Part shown: positions 23,896 to 36,481 of the stretch, one piece after another | Layout of the letters: each line of letters starts with the position of its first letter | Numbering within the stretch: position 1 is the first letter of the stretch | Source: Tenrec ecaudatus | Taxonomy: Eukaryota; Chordata; Mammalia; Afrosoricida; Tenrecidae | Length of the DNA: 64,000 nt | Reading direction: 5' to 3' | Assembly: GCF_050624435.1 (NCBI RefSeq) | Contig: NC_134530.1 | Span: 144,500,721-144,564,720, forward strand | Notes under the pieces: model-generated | Seen by the model: the letters and a program-made list of their open reading frames with translations, nothing else | Database searches by the model: none | What the model was told of the DNA's origin: nothing | Translations under genes and position numbers: made by a program

Positions 23896-25110
23896 GTATG
23901 CGGCTCGGGACGCAGCTGCCCCCACCACAGGGCAAACTGGCCAGCTGCAGGGAGGAGGGGGCAGCTGAGAGAAGCCTGAGGGAGCAGGCAGGACTTGGAT
24001 GAGAGACAACAGGGAACCGGATGGGGGAGCACATGGTGGGGAGTGCTGGGCCTGTGTGGCCCTGGGCAGTGGGCAGTGGGGGGCTTCATCGAGGGGCTCC
24101 CTGACAGCACCACTGGAGGGAAGATGTCTGAGAGGAAGCTCGCCCGGAATCCCAGGTCATTCCCTGCGCGGGGCAACGAGCTTACTGTTGCCAAGAGATG
24201 ACCACTCGGGCGGATAGTGATGGGAACCACATCACATGCTTTCACGTCTGTCTCCCCTTGGACTCAGCGGGGAGGACAGAGCAGAGCGGGACCAGGCTCA
24301 CAGTGGGGTGGCCGCAGAGGTGCGGGCGTGGCGAAGAGGAGCACCCAGGTGTCCTCAAGGCGGCCTCGCCAACGTGTGGCCTTGCCTTTCTGGGACCTTC
24401 AGACCACGGGACGCAGCTGGCTGGAGCCACTAAGGAGTCAGTTTCAGTTGCAGATGGGCACGCCCATCAAGGTGCCCCTGAGCAGGGAACATGAGCCACC
24501 TCAGCTGGCCAGGCTGCGAAGTCCCCCTCCAAATGCCCGCCGATGAGTAAGCAGCCAGCTGCTGTACCCCTCCCTGCCCCCACCCCTCTGGGTTAGGGCA
24601 GAGGTCGGCAGGTCAGCTCCAGCCCTCCCCCTTGACAGCTTGCACACATGTTCTTGGGCACTCATGCACGTGACCACTGACACAGGGCGACTCCGACAGA
24701 AGCGCATAGATCTGCCGGGGTCTCCACGCCCCCCTCCTCCTCTCTTCTCCAGTCTTCCGCTGTGATGTTGCGGGGGAGGAGAGGGGGGGCAACAGCAGGG
24801 CATCAACCACCCCACAGTCACCAGACACGGCACACATGGTGATCGCCCCGGGCAATCTTGGATGAAACATCTAAGCTTTCCAGAGGAGCCACCACACAGG
24901 CCCGCTTGATGAAGCCCTGGGTGAATTTCTGCAGGCAGGAAAGTGCATCCTGAGCTGGGGAACCAGCCGTCTCGGGTTGTTAAGAAGGGAAAATAAGACA
25001 AAGCACACATGAGCCTAGCTCTCTGAGGGGTGAAAATGCCATGGAAAAGAAGGGCCCGGAATGGCTTTGACCATGATTTCCAGACTCACAATCAATGAAT
25101 GCGTGCACTT

Positions 25111-25127
25111 GGTTTGCTCTCCTTCTT
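25111..25127. repeat. Target-site duplication, left copy
   Basis: GGTTTGCTCTCCTTCTT, identical to 26630-26646. It runs on into a short CTT repeat. Confidence 0.9.
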
Positions 25128-26629
25128 CTTCTTCTTTTTTTTTTTTTTTTGTGAAGTAACAAAGCAAAACTTTATTACAGAAAGACAAAAAGACAAATCC
25201 AGATTTGGGCTACAGCATGGCCACGCAGGGTCCAACACTGCAGCATCTGGCCAAATTTTTCTTTCCCTTTTATACACTTAAAACCAGCAAGGCGAGCGGA
25301 TAGAGCAAGGAATGGGAAAGGGTGTTTACACAAGATAACAGGGATGCGGGCAGTTCAGCACGTCCTGCTCAGCTTATCTTGGACCAGATGATTTTGCAAA
25401 ACTTCTTGCTCACATTTACGAGTAGAGAGTTGTAAGGTCACAGTGACTTGCTTTTCCAAGATAACGTACCTCTCTTAGAATGGGGGTGGCACTTCAGCTT
25501 TTCAAAATGGAGTAACTTAAGACAAATTATTTTATTCTATTAAGCCGTAACATTCCCTCCTCTTCTAGTAACTAAATCAAATCCTTGATTCCCTAACTTC
25601 TTTATTTGCTAAAACCTGATAATTGGTTTTAAGAACCATCAACTTGATATCTTGTAGCGAGTTCTGATCAACTTGAGAAGGGCATTGAACGCACACGGGC
25701 CCACAGTGAGGGCAAGTACGAACAGAATAAGGGGCCCAGCAATGGCACTAAGTAAAGATGTGAGCCCGGGAGAGGCTGAAAACATCTGTTGATACCAGTT
25801 TTCTTGACTGGTTAGGGCCTTTTCTCTATCTTGCAGTTGTTTTTGGAGTTGACTTATATATTTTTTTAATTACACCAGAGTGATTTACATAAAAACAGCA
25901 TGCTTCTCCTAATGCCATACACAAACCCCCTTGTTTAAGAAACAGCAAGTTTAGGCCTTTTCTATTTTGTAGCACCACTTCGGCTAGGGAGCTTAGGGAG
26001 GTTTCAAGAGCAGTTACTGGCTTTTCTAGAGCCTGGAGATCATGATTAACTTGCAGGCTGAGGGAAGTAAGTCAGCCCCTTCTTGTATTAGGGCTGTGCT
26101 CCCAATTGTGGTGGCTCCAGCAACCCTAGTGCTAGCAGAACTGGGACTAACACAGGCGCGCGTTGGAAACGTCCCATGAAGTGGTGAGAGTCAAGGTTAA
26201 GATGTTCACGCCCCCCTTCTCCTGAATGATAATACACCTGCGGAATGATGTGCGTTAAAATACAAAGGTTGTTAGTTAGTAAGGGAGCATACGCCCAAGG
26301 GGTATACATAGTCCTTGTCCCGAGATGTCTCCCAGCGTTAGTTTGGGTTCCTTCTTTCCAGCAACCTTTGCTGCAGTTGGGGTACTCAGGACAACAGGGT
26401 ATGGTCCTTCCCAGCGAGGTTCTAGTTGACCTGGACTTAGTCTTTTTACTCACACTAGGTCGCCGGGGTTGAAGAGGGGCTTTCGGCTTTCCTTGTCGCA
26501 GGCTGGAGTGTGGTCGGAGGGCACGTTGTTTCTGATTCGCTGGCGCACTGCTTGCAAGGCCTTCAGGCTAGCCAGCCCTCCCTCTTTTCTCTTCTCTAAT
26601 TCTGTGAACCAGGTTGACAGGTGCCAATC
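25128..26629 (-). mobile_element. Processed (L1-retrotransposed) copy of a gammaretrovirus-like transcript 3' end
   Basis: An antisense remnant of an endogenous retrovirus. Reading the minus strand: the 3' end of pol (integrase C-terminal region, about 26620-26330), env remnants with a surface-subunit end, a fusion-peptide-like hydrophobic stretch and transmembrane-subunit heptad and Cys-motif traces (about 26330-25570), all broken by stops and frameshifts; then a polypurine tract (25553-25566 on +), an LTR start (TG at 25552-25551), a TATA-like box (25267-25274), AATAAA (25176-25171) and, about 20 nt later, a poly(A) run (T-run at 25135-25150). There is no U5 and no second LTR. Ending in R plus poly(A), together with a 17-bp target duplication, shows it is an RNA copy inserted by LINE machinery rather than a provirus. 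Confidence 0.85.
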
Positions 26630-26646
26630 GGTTTGCTCTCCTTCTT
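26630..26646. repeat. Target-site duplication, right copy
   Basis: GGTTTGCTCTCCTTCTT followed by ACTA. On the element's strand the nick would fall at a TCTT|AC site, loosely like the L1 endonuclease preference. Confidence 0.9.
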
Positions 26647-26954
26647 ACTAAGGTTACGAGATGCCGTCTATTTAGAAGGGTGGCGAGCCCCTTGGTCTCC
26701 CCTGGCCCGTGGTGGGGTTGTGTGCACGGTACCGGAGGCCCGGAGCCAGAGGAACTGACTGGCTTCCCATCTGGGCCTACACAGTACTGCTCTCCACTCG
26801 ATCCAGACCCTCTTGAAAACCTGTAAACGTGAAATATTTCAGGCCACGAACACATGTAAGGAGTACCTGTTCAAGTGACGGTGTAGCTTCATCCCCTTCC
26901 CACCTCAGAGGGAACCCCGACCCTGAATTTAGAGTTTGACCTGCTGAAAACAGA

Positions 26955-27165
26955 ACACAGCAAACAACAACAACAAAAACCACTCCCTGCTGACCCACAG
27001 TGACCCTAGTGGGAAGGGTGGAGCTGCCGCTGTAGGTCGTTTGAGACTGGAACTCTTTATAGGAGATAAAGCCTCGCCTTTCTCCCCAGGAGTCCCTGGC
27101 AGTTCTGAACTGCTGACCTTGCAGTTAGCGGCCCCATGTGTAACCAGCGATGACTCCGTGGCCGA
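26955..27165 (-). repeat. AfroSINE, antisense
   Basis: An A-rich lead (AACAACAACAACAAAAACC), then GGAAGGGTGGAGCTGCCGCT and GAACTGCTGACCTTGCAGTT. Head diverged. Confidence 0.85.
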
Positions 27166-27812
27166 GATACCGTGGCTAACCCACCAGCACCTTCCATGGG
27201 CCAGCAGCTGACATGAATGACTGGTGGGCAGGCTGCTTGAAAGGCTTGCACAATTACCTTCTCTCTAGCCAACTCATAACCCTGGTCAGCGTGGGGCACC
27301 TGGCAAGCCATCCTGTGATCTGTTCACCATGACACTGCAGGTCATGGTTAGTCGCCTAATCACCCAAACTTCCCCGGGGGTGTTTATCAAAACGATCACT
27401 GTCAATGCCTCTCAACTCGACAACTCCGCTTTGGGGTAGTGACCTCCCGAGCATTGGCTAGAGTAGCAGAAGATTGACAGTAACTCAGGCGACCAACCGT
27501 CATCGGGCCATTCGCTTCGCAGACCGTCGCGGATGCCCGTCAGGTGTGGGAAGGCAATTCCCGGCCCCGGGACCAAGCAGTGAACCAAGCAGGCTCACAG
27601 CCCAGCCCTCGGCGTGCTTACGCTCCAGTGGAAGGCTGTCAGCTACACAAGACAAAAATTGTGGAAAGGTGCTACTGAGGTGTAAAACAGCAGAACAAGA
27701 AGGACTGCAGGTCTCAGAGGAGAGGATCCAGGAAGGCCCTGCTGAGAAGGTGACATTCGAATGACGACAGGAGGGAGGTGAGGGGGCAGGCCGTTTGGAT
27801 GTTTGTAGGTCG

Positions 27813-27840
27813 CCCATTCATCCCAAACAGAATGAATGGG
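27813..27840. repeat. Perfect 9-bp inverted repeat (hairpin)
   Basis: CCCATTCAT, 10-nt loop, ATGAATGGG. It lies just before an octamer-like ATGCAAAT at about 27880. Confidence 0.6.
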
Positions 27841-28834
27841 TACAGAGCAAAAAAAAGAAACAATTATCTGGCCGCCCATGAATGCAAATAATGCGATCTG
27901 TCGACACAGGGCGTATTATTCGGACGCAGCAAGGCGCCAGAGGCCGAGGGGAGGAGCCAGCTCTGAGCCCGCATGTTCTGCCCGGCTCCATCTGAATGAA
28001 ATACCCAGAAGTAGCAAATCCTGAGCGACAGGCTGTGCCAGGTGTGGGATAGATGCAGAGCCCTGGGCACAGGGGGCCTTGGGGTGAGAAAGAGCTCTAA
28101 AATTGATGGTAGGGACAGCACAGCTCTGTGAATAGTGCAAGAACCACATCGAATTACACAACGTTTAAAAAGCCAAAATCCTGATCCCAAAGCAGCAGAA
28201 AGTGCTGATGGAAGGGAGAAGAGCCCAAATGCTCCAAGTCAACAACAGGCGTGGAGTTCAGCATCCACGTGAGAGAGGGGGTCTGATCTGGGCTTGCCAC
28301 CTGATCCGCAGAGTCTCAGCAGGGCGACTGTGGGTAAGCTGCTGGGTTGGAGACAGACTGTGGAGACATGTTCACTACAGAGCAGTAATAAGCACAGGTA
28401 AGCTCCTGCTTCCTTCGCTGACTGGGTAGTCTGACCTTCTGAGAGAACGGGCTGTGACCGCCCTCTCCCGCTGCCTTGTCTCCCGTTCCTCAGCCGAGAG
28501 GTGAGAGGTGGGCGTGGGTTGGAAGCTGAGATGATGCTGGCGTAAAAGCATCAAGTCAGAGACCTGGGGGGTGCCTCACCCGGCAGCACATCCTTCTCCA
28601 GGTCCGGCCCTCCTGACCACATGTCCAGGGTGGGCGAGATGGCATCTTAGCCTCCTCTCTCCCAAGGAGCATGCCGGCAGCTTTCCTTCCGACACAGGTT
28701 TTTTTCCCCTCTCCCTTTCATTTTTCACGCAGCCCGTGGAACCTCCCATATTCTTCTCTCACCCCACCATCCCAACGCATCTACCCTCTTCGGTCTTTCT
28801 TATTCGTGGTCCAGCTTTCCTGGGCACCTGAGCC

Positions 28835-29000
28835 GTGACTGAAGACACGGTGGCTTGGATCAGGCGCACCCTGGGACTCAGGGGGACACCTTTGGCCTCT
28901 CTCCCTTGGAAGAGGTCTCATGCAGCTGATTCGCCCGAGGCATTACTTGATTTGATGTCTTACCTGCTGCTCCCGTGGGCATTGATTGTGGATCTAAGTA
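28835..29000 (-). mobile_element. RTE LINE fragment, antisense
   Basis: The minus strand aligns with the RTE coding region present in sense at 34795-35230 (shared marks: CATGGAAGCAGCAGTCAAG-like start and GGTGCGCCTGA). Followed at 29155-29215 by a sense AfroSINE-like tail (GGAGCAGTTCTAGTTTGCAC, GGATCAACTTGATGACC). Confidence 0.6.
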
Positions 29001-30059
29001 ACATGAAATCACAAACAGCTTTCGTCTGCTAATGCTGCTCGTTGGTCTCCGTGTGAGGAGCGTGGCTTTCCTCGGGTGGAGCTCTGATCCATAGTGAAGG
29101 CTGGCTGTTCGGATCCACTCGAAGGTCCCTGAGAGGTCGGAGCCTTGAAACCCCTGTGGAGCAGTTCTAGTTTGCACCCATGGGGGTCGCCATGAATCCG
29201 GATCAACTTGATGACCATGAAAATATAACCGCTTCCCTGTCTTCCTGTCTGCCCATCCTCCCATCCACCTGCCGTCTTCCACCCAGATGTCCCGGGCCTT
29301 CCAACATCACGGCCTCTCAGTGCCTTTGCCAGTCTGGTGGGGATGGGTGCAGCCTAGCCTGAGCTATGCAGGTGGTGTGGACCCTTCTAGGGTCTCCACA
29401 AGCAAATGTTCCCAGGCTACAGGCCACCCTGGTGCCAGGATCAAGGGTGTGCGTTCACGGTCAGAAAAGAGAGACTGGGTCTGTGCAGGTTCTAAAGTCG
29501 CAGGTGCAGAGCTTGGTGGTGAAACCTCCTGCCCGCCCCCCCCCCCACAGTTAGTGCGAGTGCTTTGCAGCCAGGGCATGAGGCAGTGTGGGGGTGGGGT
29601 GGGGCGGGGTGGCTCCAGAATCCCCTCCTCTGGGCCAGCAGCTGCTGGCGGCAATGACACAGCTCTGGAGTGGGCCAGCTCCTTGACCTCCCCAGCCGTT
29701 GGTGTCCTCAGCCACAGGGCGGGGTGCACCATGGCACCCCCTCCCCAGGCTGTCAGGAGAGCACGCACGTCGGACTGCGCCTGATGAGTGGAGCACGCCC
29801 GACAGGCATTGGCTATTTTTATACTAGTCCCTGCGAAGGTGACTCTGTTCTTGGGCAATGGGAGCCATCTGGTGTCTCGTGGCCCGTCTGGCTCTGCACC
29901 GCTGGAGCTGCCGCAGAGCTGGGACACAGGGGTGGGAGTGTCTGTCCCCTGCTGCTCACAGGGGCCCACTTGCTGTGTATTGACTCAAAGGGGATCTTTG
30001 TGCGTCAAATGCCCAGAACCAGGGCTTCCTGCCAGAATTTCCACTCCAGGTGCACTGAA

Positions 30060-30900
30060 TCTCAAGCTGCATTTTTTCTTGAAACCGTTTTACTGATACA
30101 CAACTCACAGATCATACAATTTGTTCTTTAAATCATATTAAGAAGACTTGTGCAATCATCGACACAATCAATTTCAGAACATTTTCTTCTCATGCTCGTC
30201 GGCTGGCTCCCCATTGCACACACACTCCCCCACATCGTCCCCTGCCATGGCCCTTGGTCCTTAACCATCCAGTTACTGTCTCCATGGCTTGCCCTGTCCT
30301 GGATTTCTTATGCAGAAAATCAGACAGAACACAAACAGGAAGCAAGCAAACAACGGAAACCCACCACGACTAGACAAAACAGAAAAACCTCAATGGAAAA
30401 AGCGAGCAGAAAATACTTAAAAAAACTGAAGCAACTTTAAAAAGGCCCCAAGGGACTATCAAATGATAAGATATTACCCTTCAACCTAACCACATCTGCC
30501 CAATCGACTTCACAGGGATCGCTGTCTGTCATCCAGCCAACACATTCCTCAACCGTAGCCAAAGGGGATGGATATTCACTGCAGGCTTAACCCACGCAGG
30601 GACCCTGCAAATGGACTGTGGGCTTCCGCGATACCATTCCCTCATTCGAATCTGCACTGTATTACGTACCATCCTTGGATCCCACAGGCCGGTGCGTGGT
30701 TGATGCCTCCCATGGATGTCTGCTTGTTGGAAGACAAGCCTGTAAGGCCCAAGATGCTATTCTTTCTGATACCGCACACCGTCTGGCTTCTTCACCGCAC
30801 GTTGCTAAAGCCCCCATATCTCCTGTGATCTCTTCATGAGGGCGAATTTCGAGTAGGGTCCTGGCTTAAAAACCAAGTGATCTTAATTGTGAGCCCAATA
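30060..30900 (-). mobile_element. L1 3' UTR (second L1 subfamily), antisense
   Basis: Shares CAGAAAAACCTCAAT, GCAAATGGACTGTGGGCTTC and the CTTCTTCACCGCACGTTGCT block with 38000-38880. The tail end is the T-rich start near 30066. Confidence 0.65.
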
Positions 30901-30905
30901 TCTAT

Positions 30906-30969
<64 letters not shown>
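30906..30969. repeat. (TA)n microsatellite
   Basis: About 31 AT/TA units at the 5' edge of the L1 fragment. Confidence 0.97.
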
Positions 30970-30972
<3 letters not shown>

Positions 30973-31097
30973 CACACGTTTCTGGTTCACTTTAGTATTG
31001 TCATTCTATGATAGAGAACGTTAGAAATCACCCCCCCACCGCCGGGGCACACATCTACATTTGGACACAATCATGTGTGAAGCACCTGGGGGTCTTG

Positions 31098-31275
31098 TTT
31101 ACGGCTCCCTGGTGGTGCTGTGGCTTAGGGGTTGGACTGCTAACCGAAAGGTCAGAGGTTTAAACCCACCAGCCGCTCCAAGGGAGAAAGAGAGGCTGTC
31201 GGCTCCCGTGCACATTGTTAGTCTCAGAAACCCCATGCCCAGGCACTCTAAGTCAGAATTGGGTTGGGTTGGGGA
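31098..31275 (+). repeat. AfroSINE, sense
   Basis: The best-kept head in the window: GCTCCCTGGTGGTGCTGTGG, GACTGCTAACCGAAAGGTCA, AAACCCACCAGCCGCTCC. Used as the reference for the others. Tail diverged. Confidence 0.95.
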
Positions 31276-32971
31276 TTACGTTACTCAGTAATTCTGGGGT
31301 GGGAAATGGACATTCTCTGCAGGGGCGGGGGTGGTGGTGGAGAACAGTTGACCCAGAATGAAAGGGTTTGAAACACCTCATTCCCTGGGTGAGGAAGTGA
31401 CTCAGTCATCTCAGCCAGGAAGTAGTCGGAAGCTTCCATCGCTGCCTCAGAGCAGGCACCTCAGGGAGGGAAGGTTGTTTCCCATGTGCCCCCTGGTGGC
31501 CACATCCGATGTCTGCAGGGAAGCCGGCAAGTTATGGAAACATCACCCCAGGAACCCTGGAGAGGGTCCCTTTCACCTTGAGGAAAAACTGGCATTCTGC
31601 ACCGGAGGTCCCTGACTCAGTTACCCCCCAGAGCAGTGTGGGGCATTTCCATCAAGAGTGCCCCTCCACCAGGCCCCCAGAGAACACTCACGCAGGACTC
31701 TGTCCTCAGAGGCCCAGCGAGCTCTGGCTCTCTCGGGCGCTTTCCTGTGGCCTGATACGGACAGACGGCTCCGTCAGTGTGCTTCAGGAGCGATTTAGGG
31801 TGAGGAGGGCGGGCCACTGGCTGGCACTCAGGGGGACTGCATGGCACTGCCCTCCCCACTGGTGCGCTTTCCATCTGAAATGTCCCATGTGAAAAAGACA
31901 GTAGCTATATCCCAGTGGACAGGAGGGGACAAAAGGACACCCCCCCTCACTGACATAGTGAGGGTCTCAACCCAGGTGGTTCTTTGAAAAGGCAAAGGTG
32001 GAGGGTGAACACCTGACATCGCCACCCAACTGCCGAATTGCATCATTACACAACTGTCAGACCATGGGGCCTCTCGACCCCACCGCCGGCTTGGCGGCTT
32101 GGCCTCGGCGTGAGTTACAGCCGCCTCTCACTTTGATTCGGAGAGGCTTCGGCGTGGGCGCCGATGTAGAATGCCGGACAACAAGTAGACATGTGAGCAG
32201 TCGTACAGTTTCCGTTCCTTTCAAGATGACCGGCTCGAAGACCACCCTGCCTGTCCCCTGAGACATTCCCCGGGCCACTGAGGCAACTCTGGCTTTTGGG
32301 GGTGTGCTGCCTTCCCAGGCTGACCACCTTCCTTGGTGATGTGAGCGGGGGCCCGGGAGCTGACGGAGACCCCGGGGTAAGATTTAGGAAGGGGTGAGAA
32401 TGGGCCTGGGTCTTTGCGTAAAAATGTTCAGAACAACTGACGTGCGTAGATCAACACTGAGATGTCTGAGAAAACAATGAAGGGAGGGGGAGGAGAAGGG
32501 AAATAAAAACCCGCAAGGTTTAGAAGGCAGAACTGGAGAGTCCTGAGGATCTTCCCGCTCCAGGAAATTCCACCTGCGCCCGGAAAGGCAGGGCCGGTGT
32601 GCCAAGCTCCTCCTTGCCGGTCCCTCTGCTCGCCTGGGGCGCAAGCCAGCCATTGTCCCAGAGCTCGCTCCTCTTGCTCCCCACTCAAACTGGCCTCTAC
32701 ATGGCAGGTGCCCTTCTCAGAGAGGTGCACAGGAGGAAGTCAGGACACACTGTATTGAAAGGAAGACAGTGACAAGAAGCTGACAGCGAGAGGCGGGAGC
32801 CACCAGAAGAGGTGACGTGAGTTTTGGAAATGACTTGGCGTTCTCCAGAAAGCCAGCAGGAGGAAGGGCATCCCCTGCAGAGGGAACACCAAGGTGAAGG
32901 CAAAGGCTAGAGGTTCTAAACTTCACTTGGCCTCCTACTGCCCCTTCTCATAAAATCAGTTACTCAGCACT

Positions 32972-33730
32972 TCTGTTTTTTTTTTAAATCACTTTATTGG
33001 GGCCTTGTACAACTTCTTACCACGATCCATCTATCCATTATGTCAAGCACATTTGTACATTTGTTGCCATCATCATTCTTAAAACATTTGCTTTCTACTT
33101 GAGCCCTTGGTAACAGCTCCTCATTTTCCCCTCCCTCCCCACCCCCTCTCCCTCATGAACCCTTGATAATTTACTAATTATTATTATTTTGTTATGTCTT
33201 ACACTGTCCGACATCTCCCTTCACCCACTTTTCTGTTGTCCATCCCCCAGGGAGGGGTTATGTGTAGATCCTTGTAATTGGTTCCCCCTTTCTACCCCAC
33301 CTTCCCCTTCCCCTCCTGGTATCGCTACTCCCATTATTGGTCCTGAGGAGTTTATCTGTCCTGGATTCCGTGTGTTTCCAGCTCTGGTCTGTACCAGTGT
33401 ACATGCTCTGGTCTAGCCGGATTTGTAAGGAAGAATTGGGATCATGATAGTGGAGGGAAGGAAGCATTAAAGAACTAGAGGAGAGTTGTATATTTCATTG
33501 GTGCTAGACTGCACCCTGACTGGCTCGTCTCCTCCCTGAGACCCTTCTGTAAGGGGATGTCCAGTTGCCTACAGATGGGCTTTGGGTCTCCACTCCACAC
33601 TCCCCCTCATTCACAATGATAGGATTTTTGTTCTTTGATGCCTGATACCTGATCCCTTCGACACCTCGTGATCACAAGGCTGGTGTGCTTCTTCCATGTG
33701 GGCTTTGTTGTTTCGCAGCTAGATGGCTAC
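32972..33730 (-). mobile_element. L1 3' end, antisense
   Basis: T-run, AATCACTTTATTGGGGCCTT, CATTTGCTTTCTACTTGAGC, CCATCCCCCAGGGAGGGGTT and GTGTGCTTCTTCCATGTGGG: the complement of the tail at 53795-54955. Confidence 0.9.
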
Positions 33731-33854
33731 TTCTGTATTAGCACCCATAATGCAACAGTAAGTAAAGATGTCTGCTTTTGCAATGCTCCCCCCACCCCCC
33801 TATTGTTCCAGGGCCTTCCAGGTGGAGTTATTGCCCTCTTTGGGGAACACTGGG

Positions 33855-34060
33855 CTCCAAACTCCCTGACATCCAGTTGATGCCGACTCCTAGCTGCCCT
33901 ACAGGTCAAGGTAGAACTGCCCTGTGGGCTTCTGAGGCTGTGCCTTGTCCAGGCAGTACACAGCCTCATCTTTGTCCTGAGGAGCAGCCTGGTGGGTTCG
34001 AACTGCTGACCTTTTGGCTAGTATTCCACTGCTTTCACCCACTGCACCACCAGGGCAGCT
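33855..34060 (-). repeat. AfroSINE, antisense
   Basis: CCAGTTGATGCCGACTCCTA, AGGTCAAGGTAGAACTGCCC, GTTCGAACTGCTGACCTTTT and GCACCACCAGGGC. Confidence 0.92.
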
Positions 34061-34194
34061 ACCACATTCAGGGACCTGGATTGCACTGTCCTTGTGGGGC
34101 CACTATTGTCAGAGTCCTTTTCCAAAGTGCCCCACTCCACTAACATAAACTCCACACTCCCCAAACAAAAGCTCCCCTTTATCCCGCTCCCTCT

Positions 34195-34402
34195 CTTGTT
34201 GACCCAACTTCCTGCCACTGAGTGGATCCCGACACACAGACACTCCAGGCCGGGGTAGAATGGCTTCATGGGATTTCAGAGCCTGTCAATCTTCATGGGG
34301 AAGAGACTGCCTCTCTTTCTCCCCAAGGCGGCTAGTGGGTTTCAACTGCTGACTTCGCAGTTAGGAGCCCACCACTGAGCCCACAGTACCACCTGGGCTC
34401 CG
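34195..34402 (-). repeat. AfroSINE, antisense
   Basis: GAGTGGATCCCGACACACAG, CAACTGCTGACTTCGCAGTT and GTACCACCTGGGCTCC. Head-to-tail with the previous copy, 135 bp apart. Confidence 0.9.
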
Positions 34403-34460
34403 ATGTATGACATTTTTTAGCAACTTTTTTTGTTTATGGTTTTTTATAAAGATATCATTT

Positions 34461-34612
34461 TTAAGGTATCATTTTATTGGGGGGCTCTTACAGCTCCTTT
34501 AACGTTCCGTTCATCAGTCGCATCAAGCATATTTATATTTATGTTGCCATCGTCATTTTCTTACCATTTACTTTCTGTTGGAGCCCTCGGTGTCAGCTCA
34601 TTTCAGCAACTT
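34461..34612 (-). mobile_element. L1 3'-end fragment, antisense
   Basis: AGGTATCATTTTATTGGGGG, then GTTGCCATCGTCATTTTCTT and TTGGAGCCCTCGGTGTCAGC. Confidence 0.85.
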
Positions 34613-34794
34613 TGATTTCTTCGCTTCCTGTGAGTGAGATCACCCAGCATTTGCCCTTAGCTGACCGGCTTGTTTCTCAAAGCACCGTGTTTTCCGAGCG
34701 CACCCCATTGCGGCACGCATCAGGAATTCACTTAACGCCCCTGCGTTAGGAAGCGGTGGACGTGCTCAAGGAGTTCTTCTTGCCTGGCTCCATC

Positions 34795-35230
34795 CGTGCT
34801 CATGGAAGCAGCAGTCAAGAAGTCCACCGACACACTGCACAAGGATGCTGCTTTGAAGACCCAGGTGCGCCTGACCCGCGGCCTTTTCAGTCACCTCCTG
34901 AGTGTGTGAAAGTTGGCGATGGAATGAGGAAGACCAAAGAAGATTTCTCCGTGTGAATTGTGGTGTTGGCAAAGAATGTGGAAAGTACCTGGACTGCCGG
35001 AGGAGCAGACACATCTGTCTTGGAAGAAATACAGCCGAAATGCTCCTTAGACATGCGGGTGGCGAGACTTCATCTCACACCTTTGGACGTGAAAAGCACT
35101 TCATGGGTGGCAAAGTGGTGGGGGCAGGGCAGTGAAAAAGAGGGAGACGATCGAGGAGGCCGCAACCCTGGGCTCAAACAGAGCAACCAGGTGAGGTGGG
35201 CAGTGTTTGGGTCTGCTGAGCCCACTCGAC
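34795..35230 (+). mobile_element. RTE LINE 3' coding end, sense
   Basis: Contains the C-terminal RTE ORF region in broken frames: CATGGAAGCAGCAGTCAAGA, GTGGTGTTGGCAAAGAATGT, CATCTGTCTTGGAAGAAATA, then GGCGAGACTTCATCTCACAC and AAAAGAGGGAGACGATCGAG. Opposite orientation to the 5940-8815 copy. Confidence 0.8.
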
Positions 35231-35264
35231 AGCACACCAAGACAAGGATGCCCCCCTTGACTCC

Positions 35265-35560
35265 TGGCCCTGCCAGCCTCCCCTGCACTGCTCCCTCCTC
35301 GTCCCCCCGACTCTGGCCACACGGCCTGCTGCCATTTGCCTCCACAAACCATCTTCCGTCCCCCTCAGGGCCACTGAACATGCTGTTCCCTCTGCCTGGA
35401 ACATTCTTCCCCTTGAGGCCTTCGTCTTTCAGATGTCAGCTCAAGGCCCCCTTCCTCCAGGATGGGCCTACCTGGCCCCACCTCAGTCACTTCCCCTGGA
35501 CTCCCTTGAACATCAAGGCCCACCCTTCACTGTCCTGGTCACATTCGGGAATTTAGCATC
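35265..35560. mobile_element. L2 LINE fragment
   Basis: CTGTTCCCTCTGCCTGGAAC and CTTTCAGATGTCAGCTCAAG are typical of L2-derived sequence. Orientation not assigned. Confidence 0.55.
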
Positions 35561-36481
35561 TGTTTGTAGGAACTAAAGTCTGTCTGTCCAACCAGAAGGT
35601 AAATTCTGTGAAAGCCAGTACGTCGCCTGCTCTTGCCGCCCCGGTCTCCCGCACCTGGCCGCTGGCCGCTGGCCGGTAGGTGTTGAGCGTTTGACGGCTG
35701 GGCAGGTTTATGACTGAGCCGCAGAGGCCGTCACTTGTTGCCGCTCTTGGGTGCAGAGCTGGGAGACGGGCAGGGTGGTGGCCTTGGCGTGGACTCTAAG
35801 GGACTCTCCACTCCCTAAAGGTCTGGGCTTGGGGCTTTCTTGGTGGCCCAAAGATGGCTTTATCTGTAGGAGGGGGTGAGAACCTTAGTATCTGCCAGAC
35901 AAAGATTCTCCCAGCAGCCCCTCTGTTTTCTCCTCGGCATGGAGGCAGGTGAGGGCTGCCCTCCCCACCTCCAGGCTTCCCAGTACCTGCTCAGGGGCTA
36001 GAGTGCCCCCAGGTGCTGGTCTGGCTGGAGGCTGAGAGGGGCACCCCTTCCTGGATGCTAGGGCTGTCAGACACTAGACCTGGGTGGGCCCTAAAGTCAA
36101 CACTCCATTTTACAGAGGAGCCACCGGCTCAGTGCACACAGCAAGGGGCGCCTGGGCTTAGGGCTACAGAGCTAGCGAGTGTGCCAGCTCACCCTGCCTC
36201 TCAGCTGTTGGGAGTGGGCTTGCTAAGGTGCCCCTCCGGCACAGAGGGTCAGTGCGGAAGCGCTCTGAAGAGCAGGGTGACACGCAGACCGAGGCAGGTG
36301 AAGGCGTGAGCAGGTTGCGAGCGCCCAGAGTCAGAAAGCCTGCGTTGGGTAGCCCCTCCGCCCCAGCTAAGGAGCTCTGTTCATTTCGAATCAGTCATTG
36401 CACGTCGGGTCCTCAGTTTACTCTTTGCCAGTGTGGACAGTAAGCCCTCTTCTCCCCAGCCCCGAACCCTGCTCCTCTGTG

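Noticed and set aside
25128-26629. Interpretation as an intact or solo-LTR provirus
   Set aside because: There is no U5, no 5' LTR, no gag, and the end is poly(A) with a 17-bp duplication; frames are broken throughout.
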